Source: Adiantum capillus-veneris
Taxonomy: Eukaryota; Streptophyta; Polypodiopsida; Polypodiales; Pteridaceae
NCBI GenBank assembly: GCA_014529385.2
Contig: CM043959.1
Span: 5,734,466 to 5,798,465, forward strand
DNA length: 64,000 nucleotides
Direction of reading: 5' to 3'
Numbering within the stretch: position 1 is the first letter of the stretch; the number at the start of each line of letters is the position of its first letter. Below the pieces are notes generated by a model. It saw only the letters and a list, made by a program, of their open reading frames with translations. It was not told where the DNA came from and did not search any database. Of the stretch, positions 36,139 to 51,554 are shown in pieces. Made by a program: the position numbers and the translations under genes.

Positions 36139-37426
36139 TTTAAAAAAAAAAAGCAAAACTCACAATTGTGAGTGAATTATACTGAGCAGCCCAAAAAATT
36201 ACAAGGTTTTTTCATGCTCATGTGAAGCCATGACAACATCCAGGGATCATAATTACATCGTCTATCAGGGCAGCCACCCCTATCAACCCGCCTCCATCCT
36301 AGGCATTCCATCTACTAACAGCAAGGCACAAGTAGTCCTAGACCAATCCTCCGAGTGATGCTCGCGCTCGAGTCCCGCCCGAGTGCCCATATTATCACTT
36401 TGCTTTCTTGTATAATTTCTGCGAAGCTTGCCACCTCAAAACCTCCTTCAAAGACATGGCGGTTCCTTGTCTGCCATACCTTATGGAAGAAGAAGTATTT
36501 GACAATCTGAGTGCTGACGAGGAGTGCAAGACTACCTGAGTTTTTACCTCCAAGGCATAGGTCAGTCTTGAAAAAACTAATTTTCCATGTTCTCTGGACC
36601 CACTTGCATACTTTCCCTGCAAGGCCTTTGATAGATGGGCAGTTCATGAATAATTGGGCCAGATCTTCACTAGCTAACCTGCACCCCAAGCATCGATCTG
36701 ACCCAATCCCTCTCTCCTGAATATTCACCCCCGTCGGTAGAGCACCCCAAATAACCTTCCATAAGAAAACCTTCATGTACTGGGGAACCTTTGGCTTCCA
36801 TATGTTCTCCATTACATGCTCCCACCTTTCCTCCAGCCATTGCTTTTTCCATAACTTTTTAAGGGGGCTAGTCCAATTCTTCTTTTGCATCATTGCATTC
36901 CAATACAACTCTGAATCACAGATTGGCATCACTAGATTTTCAAGCTCTTTCATCACTTTGTGGACAAGCAAGACCTCCAAGCTATTAAGTTGATACTGGG
37001 TAGCCATAAGGTCAATGGTTTTCCAACTGTTGTTGCCACTATCCCAGAAGTGCTCAAGTCGGTTCAGACCCTTATTATTCAGCTTCCTGGTGTCTCAATC
37101 CAATAGGGAGTTTGTGGCGGATCTACAACTTTGGAGAGCCAGGGGAATCAATGCAGGACGGAGTTCTTGAAGTATCTGGCTTCGTCCCCCCACTTTAAGA
37201 CTCTTGTTGGTCTATTGCATTTTTTTACCAATTCTCCAGAGTTGCCCCCAGTCTTAAGGTAGACCACGCCGGGGCTAACAGTTTGCCATGAACCTCCACC
37301 CCTCTCCACTTTCCACCCTTCGAGCCAAGTTTAGCTGCTTCTATCATATCTCTGATCATGACAGCCCAAACTTGATCCTATTTCGCCAAGGAAACAACAA
37401 ATTTGGTGCAACAAGCTTCTACATGG
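36139..37426 (-). mobile_element. 5'-truncated LINE, copy 2, with target duplication
   Basis: Direct repeats ACAACTCAGTCTT (36126-36138) and ACAACTCAATCTT (37427-37439) flank it. Removing it rejoins copy A of the dispersed repeat in the form seen at copy C. The 3' end carries the palindrome ACTCACAATTGTGAGT and an A/T-rich tail. It is 5'-truncated, as is usual for target-primed insertion. Confidence 0.85.
36315..37007 (-). pseudogene. LINE ORF2 C-terminal part (zf-RVT region)
   Basis: A 230-residue open frame includes MENIWKPKVPQYMKVFLWK, ALPTGVNIQERGIGSDRC, and LASEDLAQLFMNC. This is the W..K.P.K..FLW....LPTG..I..RG....C..C...ED..HLF..C pattern of the zinc-binding domain after plant LINE reverse transcriptase. 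The catalytic RT and endonuclease are missing because of the 5' truncation. Confidence 0.8.
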
Positions 37427-37662
37427 ACAACTCAATCTTAGAATTATTTTAGTACATTGCAATAATAATGAGATCTCATTCTAGTGTATAAGTTTAAAGG
37501 ATGACTTGTCTTGTTTGCTTCACAAAGTGGAAAGAGTCACAAAAACAACTCAATCTTTGAATTCTTTTAGTACGTTGCAATAAGAATGAGGTCTCATTCT
37601 AATGTATAAGTTTAAAGGATGACTTGTATTGTTTGCTTCACAAGGTGGAAAGAGTCGGTACA
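37427..37662. repeat. Tandem duplication, 118-bp unit, inside copy A
   Basis: ACAACTCAATCTT starts at 37427 and 37545. Both units contain GTATAAGTTTAAAGGATGAC. The duplication is absent in copies B and C. Confidence 0.85.
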
Positions 37663-38100
37663 TGAAGGATGGACAATAGCAAAGCCAAAAAAAATCCAAG
37701 AAAGGATAGATTCCTCACCTACATCCATTCAAACAAGACAACATGTATGTTAGCCTTGAATGCGTTTTACAGGTGTCAATGGACTTTATCAGTTATTATC
37801 CATGTCCATCTCACAACCTTTTTAACTTCAAACCATTGTCCAATCATTTACTTTTGTGTTTGAAAAAAGTCTCAAGGTGTGAGTTATTTTTTGTTCTTTT
37901 TTAAACTTGCAATCAAAAAGGTCATCACTCCTTTAAGATACAAGTGTGTTAATATAGGTTACAGATAAGGTTATTACATACCCCATTTTTTAATTTCAAT
38001 TTTAAAATAGCTTATTTAAATAACTATAATTCTGACCGGAAGGCCTCCACCCCTTTCGATCCAAGTGTCTTAATCCTTGTTTTTGCTCATGAAGCATTTT
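37427..38100 (-). repeat. Dispersed leader-like repeat, copy A part 2
   Basis: It contains ACATCCATTCAAACAAGACA, TTACAGGTGTCAATGGACTT, TTATTATCCATGTCCATCTC and GATCCAAGTGTCTTAAT, all shared with copies B and C. Confidence 0.75.
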
Positions 38101-38661
38101 GTGTCTTTTATACCCAAAGTTTTTTGTCTGTAAAGGTCTTTTGAAAAAGTCAAATAACACCAAAAACTACCCCAACAAAATTATGTACAATCCATTAAAA
38201 AATAACCTTATAATCTGCATGATTAAAGCCAGTAAGACATCATGACAGAGCGTAGTTTACCTAAGAGAAAAAATAAACCGAGTAAAATGTACATGCTATT
38301 GCATCCATGGCACCGAATGTGTCCGACAAGACAAACCCTTTAGCTCACTAGGTCAAGCAATGCCAAATCCTCCAAATAAAAACCAGCTCAACTTGATAAA
38401 TAGACCAGTATTACGATTTTAAGCTACATCAAATTTTTGTGCAACAGAATAGACAACTCGGCAACTTACTTACACACCGTATGTAGAAAATTCATTAGCT
38501 CTATGTGCAGTAAAATTAAAAAACCACTAATAGGCAAGAAACGAACCTCCCTTTGCATGCTTGCATGGATCTTCCATGTTGTAATTGATCTTTGATCTTG
38601 ATGCTTGAAGCTCAACAGCTACACGTGCATGCTCGTGTTTTGTGTGTGTGTGTGTGTGTGT

Positions 38662-39160
38662 GCTGTTTAATCTTAGATAATAAGACATAATTGAATTTTT
38701 AGATTCAAAAGACAGCTGGCAATGGAACAAAGAGTAGGTGAGTACAAAAACAATTTAGTATTAGAATTATTTAAGTACAATGATTGTAGGAAATAAGTCC
38801 CCTTTCAGTATACAGATAGTAAAAGAACTTCTCAGATCATAAGTGAGTGTTTCCTCCAATGTAAAATAGCTTGCCAAAGTAAAAAAAAACCTTCCAAGAT
38901 AAGATAGAGTCCTTACCTACATCCATCCAAACAAGACAATAGTTCAGTTAGCTTTGGATGTGTTTTACAGGTATCAATGGACTATACGAGTTGTTATCCA
39001 TGTCCATCTCAAAGAAAAAAAAGACTTACAATCTTAGTCAAGAGTATTTATATAAAGATCTTATTACTTTTCCCCCCAAAAACTCAAAGATTATAGTAAA
39101 AGAATATCATTTTGATTAGAAGGCCATCACCCCTTCTAATCCAAGTGTCAGAATCCACTC
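38662..39160 (-). repeat. Dispersed leader-like repeat, copy B
   Basis: It begins right after a TG tract (38640-38661). It holds TTCAAAAGACAGCTGGC, ACATCCATCCAAACAAGACA, TTACAGGTATCAATGGACTA and AATCCAAGTGTCAGAATCC. Confidence 0.75.
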
Positions 39161-40399
39161 CCTTTTAAAAAATTCCTCAGTTTCATTAGTTCATGAAAAG
39201 CTCTACCAAATGAAGTTTATACAAGAAGTTCTTTTTTAAATCAATTCCATTTAAAGTTCTCATATAGTATCAAGCTTTGTTTAAGATTGTTTTTAGATCA
39301 TACGCCCATTATGGTAAAATGGACTCTGAATCATCCCACAATCACTAACCATATTTTTCCTTTAGCAAACCAAGTAACAAGGAGCCCTGATAAAAGCCAG
39401 GCCATGAGCCAAACCATAAAAATATACACCATGATCATGCTAGTTCCACCTACACACTCAAGGCATAAAAAAGATCAACATCCGCCCAAGTGACTGTAGT
39501 TTACATCCTAACCGAATAAAGTAGAGACCAAGTACTGCAATTGTGCACAATAGGGCCTAACACTCCTAAAAAAACTCATATCATTGTGCATTCAGACAGA
39601 AAGCACTTCCACCAACCAACCAATACACAGGGCCAGTAAAACGGCTTCCTATGATAGTGTTACAAATATTTATGTAAAAAAGCAACAGTATCCAATAAGC
39701 CACAATGTTCATTTGCTGCTCTATAAGCCCCCAAAAAAACCAGTAAACAAACGCAGCCAGTAGTAGCCCATAGCATCAGGCCGTTTAGAGGGAATAACAA
39801 ATAACAGTGGTCATATTAAAGCATTAATCCAAAATGAAGGTTCATTACAAAACTGCCATATCATACCACCTGGCATAAAACACATAGTCGGTGTGCAGAG
39901 GGTTGGATAACATGCCCCCCTTTTTTTCACAAGCTCAGTTAAAAAGGCAACAACCCAAGTAAACCAGGTGCCTATTAGCCATATAACAGTTATAGAAATA
40001 ATTGAATCATGCTGCGCATAGTTTTTTTAAAGAATGACAGTAGGACAAAACCCATTACCAACAGCCATAAAAAAGCCATCCCTTATACCTCGGATGATAT
40101 CAAGGAGTTGATGCCAAAGGCAAAACCTAGGGCAAAGCATATATAACTATCATGCCACTGTTTGACACCCATTTCCACTTACTTTTGTTGTAGCCACCAA
40201 TACCTGAAGTATGCTTACTGTAAAACTTTATCAAAACTCAAGAAAACCCATAGAGAAGTAAGCAAGGTGAGGAAAAACCTGAGAATCATGAGTAGTGAGC
40301 TCCATAGTTCCGTATTTGAAGCAAGCAGTAGGTTTTTTAGAAAAAGAAAACACGACAGAACAACCATGGCTAAGTGAGGGGCAAAGATGAGCCTCACCT
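39161..40399. other. AT-rich leader-like sequence, no gene seen
   Basis: It continues copy B toward a minus-strand TATA-like box. No recognisable protein motif occurs on either strand. Confidence 0.4.
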
Positions 40400-40409
40400 G
40401 TTTATATAG
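40400..40409 (-). promoter_or_regulatory. Possible TATA box upstream of copy B leader
   Basis: On the minus strand CCTATATAAA is followed by CAGGTGAGGCTCATC, and the leader-like copy B lies downstream. A similar arrangement (TATAAATAAAGGTGAG) occurs at 51300-51285. Confidence 0.35.
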
Positions 40410-40466
40410 GGGAAGGAGGAGGGACTGCCAGTCGGGAGCCATAACTGAGGTAGGGCCACCATCATG

Positions 40467-40598
<132 letters not shown>

Positions 40599-40973
40599 TA
40601 GCTCTGTTTGGCACGATGATACCCATGAGTGGGAAAATCCACAGTGAGGCCACCTTCACGGTGTGATGAAGAGGGACTCTCGAAAATGCAATCATGCTCA
40701 GCCATGCCAAAGGTAAACTCATTAAATAGATCCTAGGTTTATTAGACGGGCTATGTCCCATGATGTTAAATTCCAGCAGTGGCTTTTACGTGTGATCCCA
40801 AGTTATCAAGCTACCCCGGTTAGAGAGTAGTGTGTATTGCCAGAAAAAAACCCGATTGGTCCAAAAAGAAGGGCAAGGTTAAAGTGTGGGGCCCTTTTCT
40901 TAAAAAAACCAAGAGTAATATAATATCACTATGTGTGTGTGTGTGTGTGTGAGTGTGTGTGTGATGTGTGCGC

Positions 40974-40975
<2 letters not shown>

Positions 40976-41026
<51 letters not shown>

Positions 41027-41176
41027 TCAATGTGCCATTCAATGAGCCATTGGAGTGTCGCACAAAGGCCTTCCATATTTGCGTTGCATTAATGAAGTAC
41101 AACAAGCTCAATGATTCAACAATGGAAGTCTAGCAATTTGTATGGATATCCTGTACGAATTCTGTGTGTGTTTGTG

Positions 41177-41215
<39 letters not shown>

Positions 41216-41297
41216 GAGTGATTTTGTTGATTTTCAAGCTTTTGTGTGCGAGTGAGAGTATTGAGAAATAGAGAATGGTCCATTCGATTTATCCTTT

Positions 41298-41381
<84 letters not shown>
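40976..41381. repeat. Cluster of GA, AC and TG microsatellites
   Basis: (GA) 40976-41025, (AC) about 41178-41213 and (TG) 41303-41381, separated by short unique DNA. A further TG-rich run lies at about 40932-40965. Confidence 0.95.
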
Positions 41382-44052
<2,671 letters not shown>

Positions 44053-44279
44053 TGTTGGAATTAGGGTTGCAGAGAAACACACACAACTTGGAGAAGACGA
44101 AGGAAGCTCAAGGCACACAATAGAGAGTGTATAACTTAGTGTGCAATGGAAAGATAGATAGACCTAGAGTGATGGGCATATATACAATGCTTGGGGGGAA
44201 AAACCTCCTAAAGAGGGAAAAAATGCCCCGGCGGTCCTAGTATGTTCACACACATCACTACCACATGTATATGGTAACA
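44053..44279 (-). repeat. 3' LTR, 227 bp
   Basis: Plus-strand ends are TGTTGGAATTAGGG and ATATGGTAACA. It pairs with 48473-48699. Confidence 0.93.
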
Positions 44280-44280
44280 A

Positions 44281-44292
44281 ATCCCCCCTAGA
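44281..44292 (-). other. Polypurine tract of the copia element
   Basis: On the minus strand, TAGGGGGGATTT immediately precedes the 3' LTR. Confidence 0.75.
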
Positions 44293-44354
44293 GTGATGCG
44301 GTGAACAAGAACTGGCACATGAGTAAAGGGAAGTGCCATGCCCTAAGGACATGA

Positions 44355-45790
44355 TCAGTCCACAAAGGGGAGTAAGCCCAAAGCTTTGCGGAAAGCTTCA
44401 AGCTTCTCACGAGACAATGCCTTTGTGAAAAGATCTGCAAGGTTTTCCTGTGTTGGCACATAAGCCAAGCTGACCTCTCCTGTTGAGAGCCTCTCCCTGA
44501 CATAGTGGTAATGCACCTCAATGTGCTTTGTGCGAGCATGAAAAACTGGGTTCCTCGCAACTGCCAATGCGCTCTGACTGTTAGTGTAGATAGTGTTGGC
44601 AGTGTCATGTCCAACACCCAAATCAGCCATAAGGCGTCTGAGCCATACACACTCAACTGTAGCTGTGAAGACTGCCCTGTACTCATCCTCACAACTCGAA
44701 GTGGCCATAGTAGGTTGCTTCTTGCTCAACCATGACATACATGAACTGCCAAGCATGAAACAAAAACCACTTGTGGACACTCTCGTGTCAAAACAACCAG
44801 CCGAATCTGAATCCGAAAAAGCATGTAAGTTTGGTGGCTGATTTGAATGCTAATTTCAAAATTCAGCAATATGTCTATCATTTGGTCCAGTGATCAGCAA
44901 ATCATCAACATAAAGAACCACAATGAGAAGTACATCACCCTCACTACATACAATGTGCTTTTTGTTGGACTGTTATGAAAACCTTGTTTGACCAAATGAG
45001 TGTCAGCTTTCTCATACCAAGCACGAGGAGATTGCTTCAACCCATACAAATCCTTGTTACATTTGCACACGTTGTCCTCTTGTCCTTTTATGACAAAACC
45101 GCGAGGCTGCATTACATAAAGTTCTTCAAATATGTCACCATTCAAAAAAGCAGTAACAATGTCTGATTGATGTACATCCCAACCAAAATAAACTACCAAT
45201 GCACATAGAAAACGCAGAGTAGTCATACGACAAGTGGGAGAAAAAGTCTCTTCATAATCTATGCCTTTTTGCTGTGCATAACCCTTTGCAACAAGTCGAG
45301 CCTTATGGCGATCAATCTCACCATCAGGCTTGCGTTTCAACTTGTAAACCCACTTCGTACCAATGGCCTTTTTGCCAGGAGGCAAATCACATAAAGTCCA
45401 TGTGTCATTTTCTATGAGTGCATCATATGTTGATTGCATGGCAGCCATCCAATTTTCTGAATTCTGTGCTTCATCAAAAGATAGAGGCTCCTTAACATCA
45501 TGTAAGCTAGACACAGCCACAGCATAACAATCTGATGCATAAGATGCATGGCGAGAGCCTAAACAAGTACGACTAGACAAAGGTGCATCCAACTTACTGT
45601 CATGCAAAGTGTGCACCAACCATTTTGGCATACCTCTAGCCTGTTCATTTTCAGCCCTTTCCTCATCAAGTACATCATGTACATCTCCATCAGTAATAGG
45701 CTGATCTAGAACATTTTCAGAAACCCCCATAGGTTGTACATTTGCCTCATTGGAGCTTACATTCGCTGAACAAAATCTTCCACAAACACT
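44355..45790 (-). pseudogene. copia reverse transcriptase and RNase H with internal deletion
   Basis: RT motifs are NSENWMAAMQSTYDALIEN, GTKWVYKLKRKPDGEIDRHK, FSPTCRMTTLRF, and YGLKQSPRAWYEKADTHL. The catalytic LYVDDLL near 44915-44895 is in a shifted frame (the running frame reads FFMLMIC). Then the sequence jumps at about 44840 to SDSAGCFDTRVSTSGFCF, the RNase H domain, which ends LGLLPFVD at 44355. The part that normally lies between the RT active site and RNase H is missing. RNase H motifs SSCEDEYRAV and YTNSQSALA are visible. Confidence 0.88.
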
Positions 45791-46950
45791 ACATCCCGTG
45801 AAACTAGAATACGTTTTGTTTGCGGATGATACAACCTATAACCTTTGCTTTCAGCACTATAACCAACAAAAATACATTTGACAACCTTATCGTCCAATTT
45901 TCTGCGCTACACTTGTGGCACCAAAGCACATGCCAAACAGCCAAAAACCCGCATGTACCCAATAGAAGGCTTTCTATCATGCCATGCTTCATATGGATTA
46001 ATAGACTGCAAAGCTTTCGTAGGACACCTATTAAGTACATAAGTGGCACACTCAAGCCAAAAAGAATGCGGCAAAGCTTGACTTTTGACCATACATCGTG
46101 CCATTTCCGTCAGTGACCTGTTTTTCCTCTCAGCAACACCATTTTGATGAGGTGTATAAGGCACTGTACATTGGTGTTTTATCCCATGACTAGCCAGAAA
46201 TGCATTAAATTCATGAGACATATACTCCCCCCCTCGATCGGAATGGAGGGTGCTCATAGTACATTTCGAGACATTTTCAGCCATAGCCAGAAATTGTTTG
46301 AAGCACATGAAAACTTCGGACTTCTCTTTAAGCGGAAATACTCATGCATGCCTGGAGTAATCATCAATGAAAGTCATGAAGTAAAGGTAATTGTTCAAGG
46401 ACGGAGTTTGCATGGGCCCACAAACATCACTATGCACAAGCTGCAACCTGCATGTGTCCCGAACTAAACCATCCTTTGGAAACTTAGAACGCTGCATCTT
46501 ACCCAAAATACAACCTTCACAAACATGTTTGACAGGTGCTTCAAGAGGTGGCAAAGCAGCAACCATATCATATTTCTGCACACGCAGCAAACTGGCAAAA
46601 TTCAGATGACCAAAACGTACATGCCAAAGTTTTGCATCTGAAATAGCCTTTGAATCTGCAACAACATTTGCAAAATTTTGTCCACACTTGTCATACAAAG
46701 TAAGCTTATATATCCCACGACAGAAAAGGCCAGATGCAACAATTTCATCACCAAAACTAAGATCATGAACTGTACATCTGTCATCCATGAATTTGACTAC
46801 AAGTCCAAGTCTAGCAAGTGCGGATACAGACAAGAGATTCTTTTTTATCCCAGGTACATAAAGTGCATCAACAAGTGTGAAATAACTGCCATTAACAGCA
46901 GTAAGCACAATTTTTCCAACTCCCCAAACTGGATAAGAGGCATTGTTGGC
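45791..46950 (-). pseudogene. copia pre-integrase zinc region and integrase
   Basis: The order is WHVRFGHLNFASLL, HVCEGCILGKMQ (HHCC zinc region), LVHSDVCGPMQT (first Asp), TLHSDRGGEYMSHEF (second Asp) and PHQNGVAERKNRSL (Glu). A TGA at 46344-46342 replaces a residue between SRHA and VFPL, probably Trp. A TAG at 45909-45907 follows CALVPQV, after which the same frame continues RRKLDDKVVKCIFVGYS. No frameshift lies within this part. Confidence 0.88.
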
Positions 46951-46959
46951 ACAAGTGAC

Positions 46960-48130
46960 TTAATTCCCATGAGGGACAGACTTGAGAGAGGTAAACAATT
47001 CACGATGTGAGGTAATGTGCTTTGTAGCACCACTGTCGAAATACCACACACGTGAATCTGCAGCAACTGACAAGCATGCATCATGGACAGAAAGATTGTA
47101 AGTGCACTTTGCGCTAAAAGCCCATTTTGCATCAACATCAGCGTTACAGTCTCCTTTCACAAAAGACTCAACAATGGCTGCATTTGTAGTGGAACCAACA
47201 TTTGCGGTGGAACCACTCTCTTTCTTCTTAGCCTCTTTGGCCTTCAACTTAGGACACGACTTGATCAAGTGGTCATTAGCTTTACAATAATGGCAACGCA
47301 TCTTCTTTTTGCCCTTATCACCAGAATTTCCAGACGAATTGCTGCCAGCAGAAGCATTAGGAACATAACTTTTGCCACTCGCAGTAGAACCATAAGAAGT
47401 GGCTGCATTGTTGTTACCACCCTTTCTTTGAGAAACAATAAAAGCCTGTTCAACTGCACGCTGTCTATTCATGTTTTTTTGGGAAAGTGACTCTTGCAAC
47501 AACAATGTGTATAATGCATCAAACTTGACAACTTCTGGATTTCCTTGGGTCATAAGTCTCCAAGTACTAGCAAAAGTCTGGTAAGAATCTGGTGAGGCAT
47601 CAAGAACAGTCTGCACAAGGGAACTGTCTGAAATGACTTCTCTTGCAGAAATAAGTTGCTCATTGAATCCTTGACACTAGCAAGGAAAGTGTCCATATCA
47701 TCTTCCTCATGCATAATCATCGACTCCAGCTCTTTACGCAGCAAATCAATTTTAGCATCATTGTGACTTGCATAAAGACCAGCCAAAATATCCCAAGATT
47801 GTTTTGCAGATTTTGCTTCACGGATGTGAGGAACAATGGTGCGCTTCACAGACAACGCAATCAATGCATGAGCTTGTGCATCCTTAACATCCCAACGAGC
47901 TTGTTTTGCCGTAGGCAAAACAACTCTAATGCAGCAAGACCTGCAACATCCTCAACATCGCCTACATCCTCAGAACCACGACGGACATCAATGCCCTGCA
48001 CAATGTTCTAGACGCCCTTTGACACAAGAACATGTTGCATCATATAAGCCCACATAGGGTAGTTGTCCCCATCCAACCTGTCCTCAGCAGCAAACATCTT
48101 AAACACATCTGTGTTGCTGTTGTCAGCCAT
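46960..48130 (-). pseudogene. copia Gag and protease start
   Basis: The Gag start is MADNSNTDVFKMFAAEDRLD at 48130. Homology continues in shifted frames (KQARWDVKDAQAHALIALS; LRKELESMIMHEEDDMDTFL). A CCHC knuckle CHYCKANDHLIKSC is followed by the protease site VWYFDSGATKHITS. A TAA at 46962-46960 follows SVPHGN. At least three frame changes separate the Gag pieces. Confidence 0.85.
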
Positions 48131-48459
48131 GGAAAACTGCCCAAAAATAGGAGAAATGGAGCAAGAACAACATGTGCTATATAGCACAAACCGTAGAAGA
48201 CTATAAGGCACCTGTTATGCACAAAACGGCACTAACAAAAATTCTGCACAAAATGACAAAATTGCCTGTACAAACCTGCCTGTAGTGGAAACTGAGACCG
48301 AAATGAGCCCAAATCGAAAATCTGAACAGATCTAGCTCTACGAGTGCACCCAAAGTATTTGTCGACCTGCGAACGCTCGCCAAAGCTCATTGAAATCGGA
48401 CAAAGTGAGTAGGCATGTACTGTCGCAGCTAGCGACTAAGCCCGGGAGGACACAACCTG

Positions 48460-48470
48460 CTCTGATACCA
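48460..48470 (-). other. Primer binding site (initiator-Met tRNA)
   Basis: On the minus strand TGGTATCAGAG lies two bases inside the 5' LTR. Confidence 0.9.
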
Positions 48471-48472
48471 AT

Positions 48473-48699
48473 TGTTGGAATTAGGGTTGCAGAGAAACAC
48501 ACACAGCTTGGAGAAGATGAAGGAAGCTCAAGGAACACAATAGAGAGTGTATAACTTAGTGTGCAATGGAAAGATAGATAGCCCTAGAGTGATGGGCGTA
48601 TATACAATGCTCGGGGGGGAAAACCTCCTAAAGAGGGGAAAAATGCCCCGGCGGTCCTAGTGTGTTCACACACATCACTACCACATGTATATGGTTACA
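48473..48699 (-). repeat. 5' LTR, 227 bp
   Basis: Plus-strand ends are TGTTGGAATTAGGG and ATATGGTTACA. It pairs with 44053-44279. Confidence 0.93.
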
Positions 48700-49098
48700 C
48701 CCTTAGGGTTCTAGGGTTTATCAAGCCAGGGAGAAGTATTGTGGCAAGAGCAATTCCAAGAAGCAGTGTATGCAAGAGAAGCTCATAGTTTTGTGTGTAC
48801 GAGCATGTGTGTTTATGTTTTTACACTCCTCGTAAGAGGGCAATACACGCCTACTGCTCGTGCTAGTAATAATGATTCCATAGAGGTTAGTTGGAATGCG
48901 AGCTAATAATAGACTAGGAGTGGGTTACCTAGCTTTAAACAAGGTAGGTAGTTTTTAGGTGGCAGAGTTACTCGACCAAAAAGGTATTTAAACCATACCT
49001 ATTTTTGGCAGATGAGTTGGAGTAGCAGCTCTAGGTTAGCACACCAAAGAGGGAAGCTTTCATCCAAGAGCTAGCCAACGACTTGTCAGCTAGATAAG
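48700..49098. other. Right flank of the copia insertion, no gene seen
   Basis: It begins with the CCCTT duplication, followed by TTAGGGTTCTAGGGTTTA, a telomere-box-like string often found near plant gene starts. No coding follows. Confidence 0.4.
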
Positions 49099-49127
49099 TG
49101 TGTGTGTGTGTGTGTAGCAGTTCTAAA

Positions 49128-49129
<2 letters not shown>

Positions 49130-49220
<91 letters not shown>
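49130..49220. repeat. (TA) microsatellite, about 91 bp
   Basis: A pure TA run, preceded by a short TG run at 49099-49115. Confidence 0.97.
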
Positions 49221-49223
<3 letters not shown>

Positions 49224-49436
49224 AACGAACACTAACTGTTCACAGACCAACAATTCTAGAAAAGTACAATGGATTTGTACAATAATCTCTTTGCTGTTGA
49301 AATAAATTATGTACAAGGTAATGAAGATAACAGAATATAGCTCAGGAATCCTCAAACCCAAAGTCTGGGAAATTTTGCATCACAATAAGAGATCCACCAT
49401 TTGTTAAAAACAGAACGTTTTAATCAAGGAAGGTAG

Positions 49437-49540
49437 CCCTCACCTGCACCCATAGCCACAAGAAAACAATTCGTTAGCACGTGGTTGTACGCAGGTGATG
49501 TTGGGCATCCCAGTTGTTATCCATGTCACCATAAAAAAAA
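49437..49540 (-). repeat. Dispersed leader-like repeat, copy D (diverged)
   Basis: CCCTCACCTGCACCCA, ATTCGTTAGCAC and CAGTTGTTATCCATGTCA align with the core of copies A-C but with much change. Confidence 0.5.
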
Positions 49541-51290
49541 CATAGTTCTTAACTTGTAATTTGTGTTTTTTTTATTTAAAAAGTTTCTTTTTAGAAAAAA
49601 CAAAGTTTTCATGCCAATCTGAAACGAAAAGTGATCATCCTCATAGAGCAGCAATACATCTGATTCTACTGTTTTTTATACAAAGCTTTCCTTAACCAAT
49701 CCTTTAGTTTTAAGGAGTTAAGTAAAATATCAAAGAAATTTCCAGAATTTTGTTCTTAATCATATATGAGTGACCTTAAAATCTATTGATTTACATACAA
49801 GCAATCTTAAGCCAGACCTAATCTTACCACTTCTTTTGTAAATACAACTTTTTAGACCTGATCTTATATTTGGAACCAGATTCATAACCAAGCTAGGATC
49901 TCACCCCAAAAAAAACAGCTCTGGATTTACCTCTACTCCTATCTTAGACAAATTCATAACATTATTCAACAATTACACTTGCTATTATGTTATGTCAAAC
50001 ATATTGCTGCCATATGTTAGCTAATCAAATGTATACCATAGTACACTGGACGACTCAGTCATAAGCGAGCCAGCTCAGACATCATCTGAAAGATGTCTCA
50101 AAAGTCTCCAGCCATGCTCAGATAGCTGGAAAAATTATGATAACCTCATCGAATCAAGCACCCCCCCTTTTTTATTTTTTATTTTTTATAAAAAACAACC
50201 TACAAGCAGCTTATTGTTTTATACACAACAAGCTGTTTTAAAAAAAAGGCCAATTAATATCCATTTGAGAAAAAAAAACAGCAGTTAACGGCTATGACTT
50301 AATATTCAAGGTTCCAAATGGCTAGTAAAAATCAGAGTGTATGTTGACTAGGTAAACAGCAATAGGAACCTCTCATTAATAATTTCCGTTAGTGAAGTAA
50401 AAAAATCCAGATACATTTGAACTCCGGCTATCATCCACTTTCCTGTATATGTTGCCTTTTATTTACTTACAAAATATCCGTAACTATGTCAATACACCAG
50501 CAGTATTCAATAAAATCCAAAATTCAGGAGTTTCAACTTCTATTCTAACAAGTTTAGTCCACGATCAGTACCATTCTCTAGAGTACACTTTGTTTTTTAA
50601 CTTACCAAGGTACCCGAACTTTCAGGCTCACTTTCTTTTGTTTATTTTTAAGTTTAACTTAATTTACGAAATTTTTGCATTTAATCCAAGCAATGATGTA
50701 CACCCTACGACAGTGTTAACCTCCTTTTGAAAAGTAAACCAGACACATAGATATCCAAATTTCCATTTAGACATCATGCCCTAGTAATTAGTACAGTCAT
50801 CATGAGCTAACCATCACAACCTGTCAGTAATCCCAGCTAAACAACAGTTTTCCGAACTCAGCCATTATTTGCAACTCACTTTATAAGCGAATCCCAACTT
50901 CTTTTTTATTCTTTTAAGTAAACCATGGTGATATTCCCAAAGCTTCATAGCGATATGAGAAAACATACCATAAACAAGAACGAAAAAACTATACAATGCC
51001 TGGTTTTTTTTCAAAAAAAAAACAGTTTATTAGAAAGTTTCATAAATTCCATTTAGAAGAAAAAACACGCTACAGCCAGATCATCCAGCTATACAACAGC
51101 TCAAAGAGCTGAGAAGATTTAAGTTAACCTATAGATTAGGAGCCGAGGGAACCTCCACTATCATTTTTTCAGATTTTTTCGACATGATGAGACCCCAACT
51201 TCAGCCGATACACTCTCACACAGTAATGAACTCACACACGCAGAGAGGTGAAACAGAAAAAATGATGCTAAGTGAGTATGAGTACTCACC
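49541..51290. other. AT-rich leader-like DNA, no gene seen
   Basis: It continues copy D toward a minus-strand TATA-like box near 51300. Small frames lack motifs. Confidence 0.4.
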
Positions 51291-51554
51291 TTTATTTATA
51301 CAAGTTGATGGCATTTGCAGAAGACGCGACCCACAGTAGTACCAGCCCCTCCAATCGAGGTCACATTATGCGGGCAAATCCTTAGGGATTACACCAAGCA
51401 AGACGCGCTTATTCTGCTTACGCTAATCGGCTGCAGATACTCCCTTCACAGTACAGGCAGTAGCATGCAGCAGAAGGCATGCTCACTCAATGCAAGGAGT
51501 AAAAAGCTACCCACACAATATTTCACCATTTACCCTAATACAAGGTAAAGATAA

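Larger units (their letters stand above)
44053..48699 (-). mobile_element. Complete Ty1/copia element with target duplication
   Basis: Identically sized LTRs (44053-44279 and 48473-48699) flank a minus-strand gag-pol. CCCTT occurs at 44048-44052 and 48700-48704. The initiator-Met primer site and a purine tract are in place. The LTRs differ at about ten of 227 positions by eye, so insertion is fairly recent, yet the polyprotein has stops, frameshifts and an internal deletion. Confidence 0.95.

Noticed and set aside
48700-48722. Telomere-like TTAGGGTTCTAGGGTTTA
   Set aside because: It is only two imperfect units, of the kind seen near many plant gene starts. It does not indicate a telomere.
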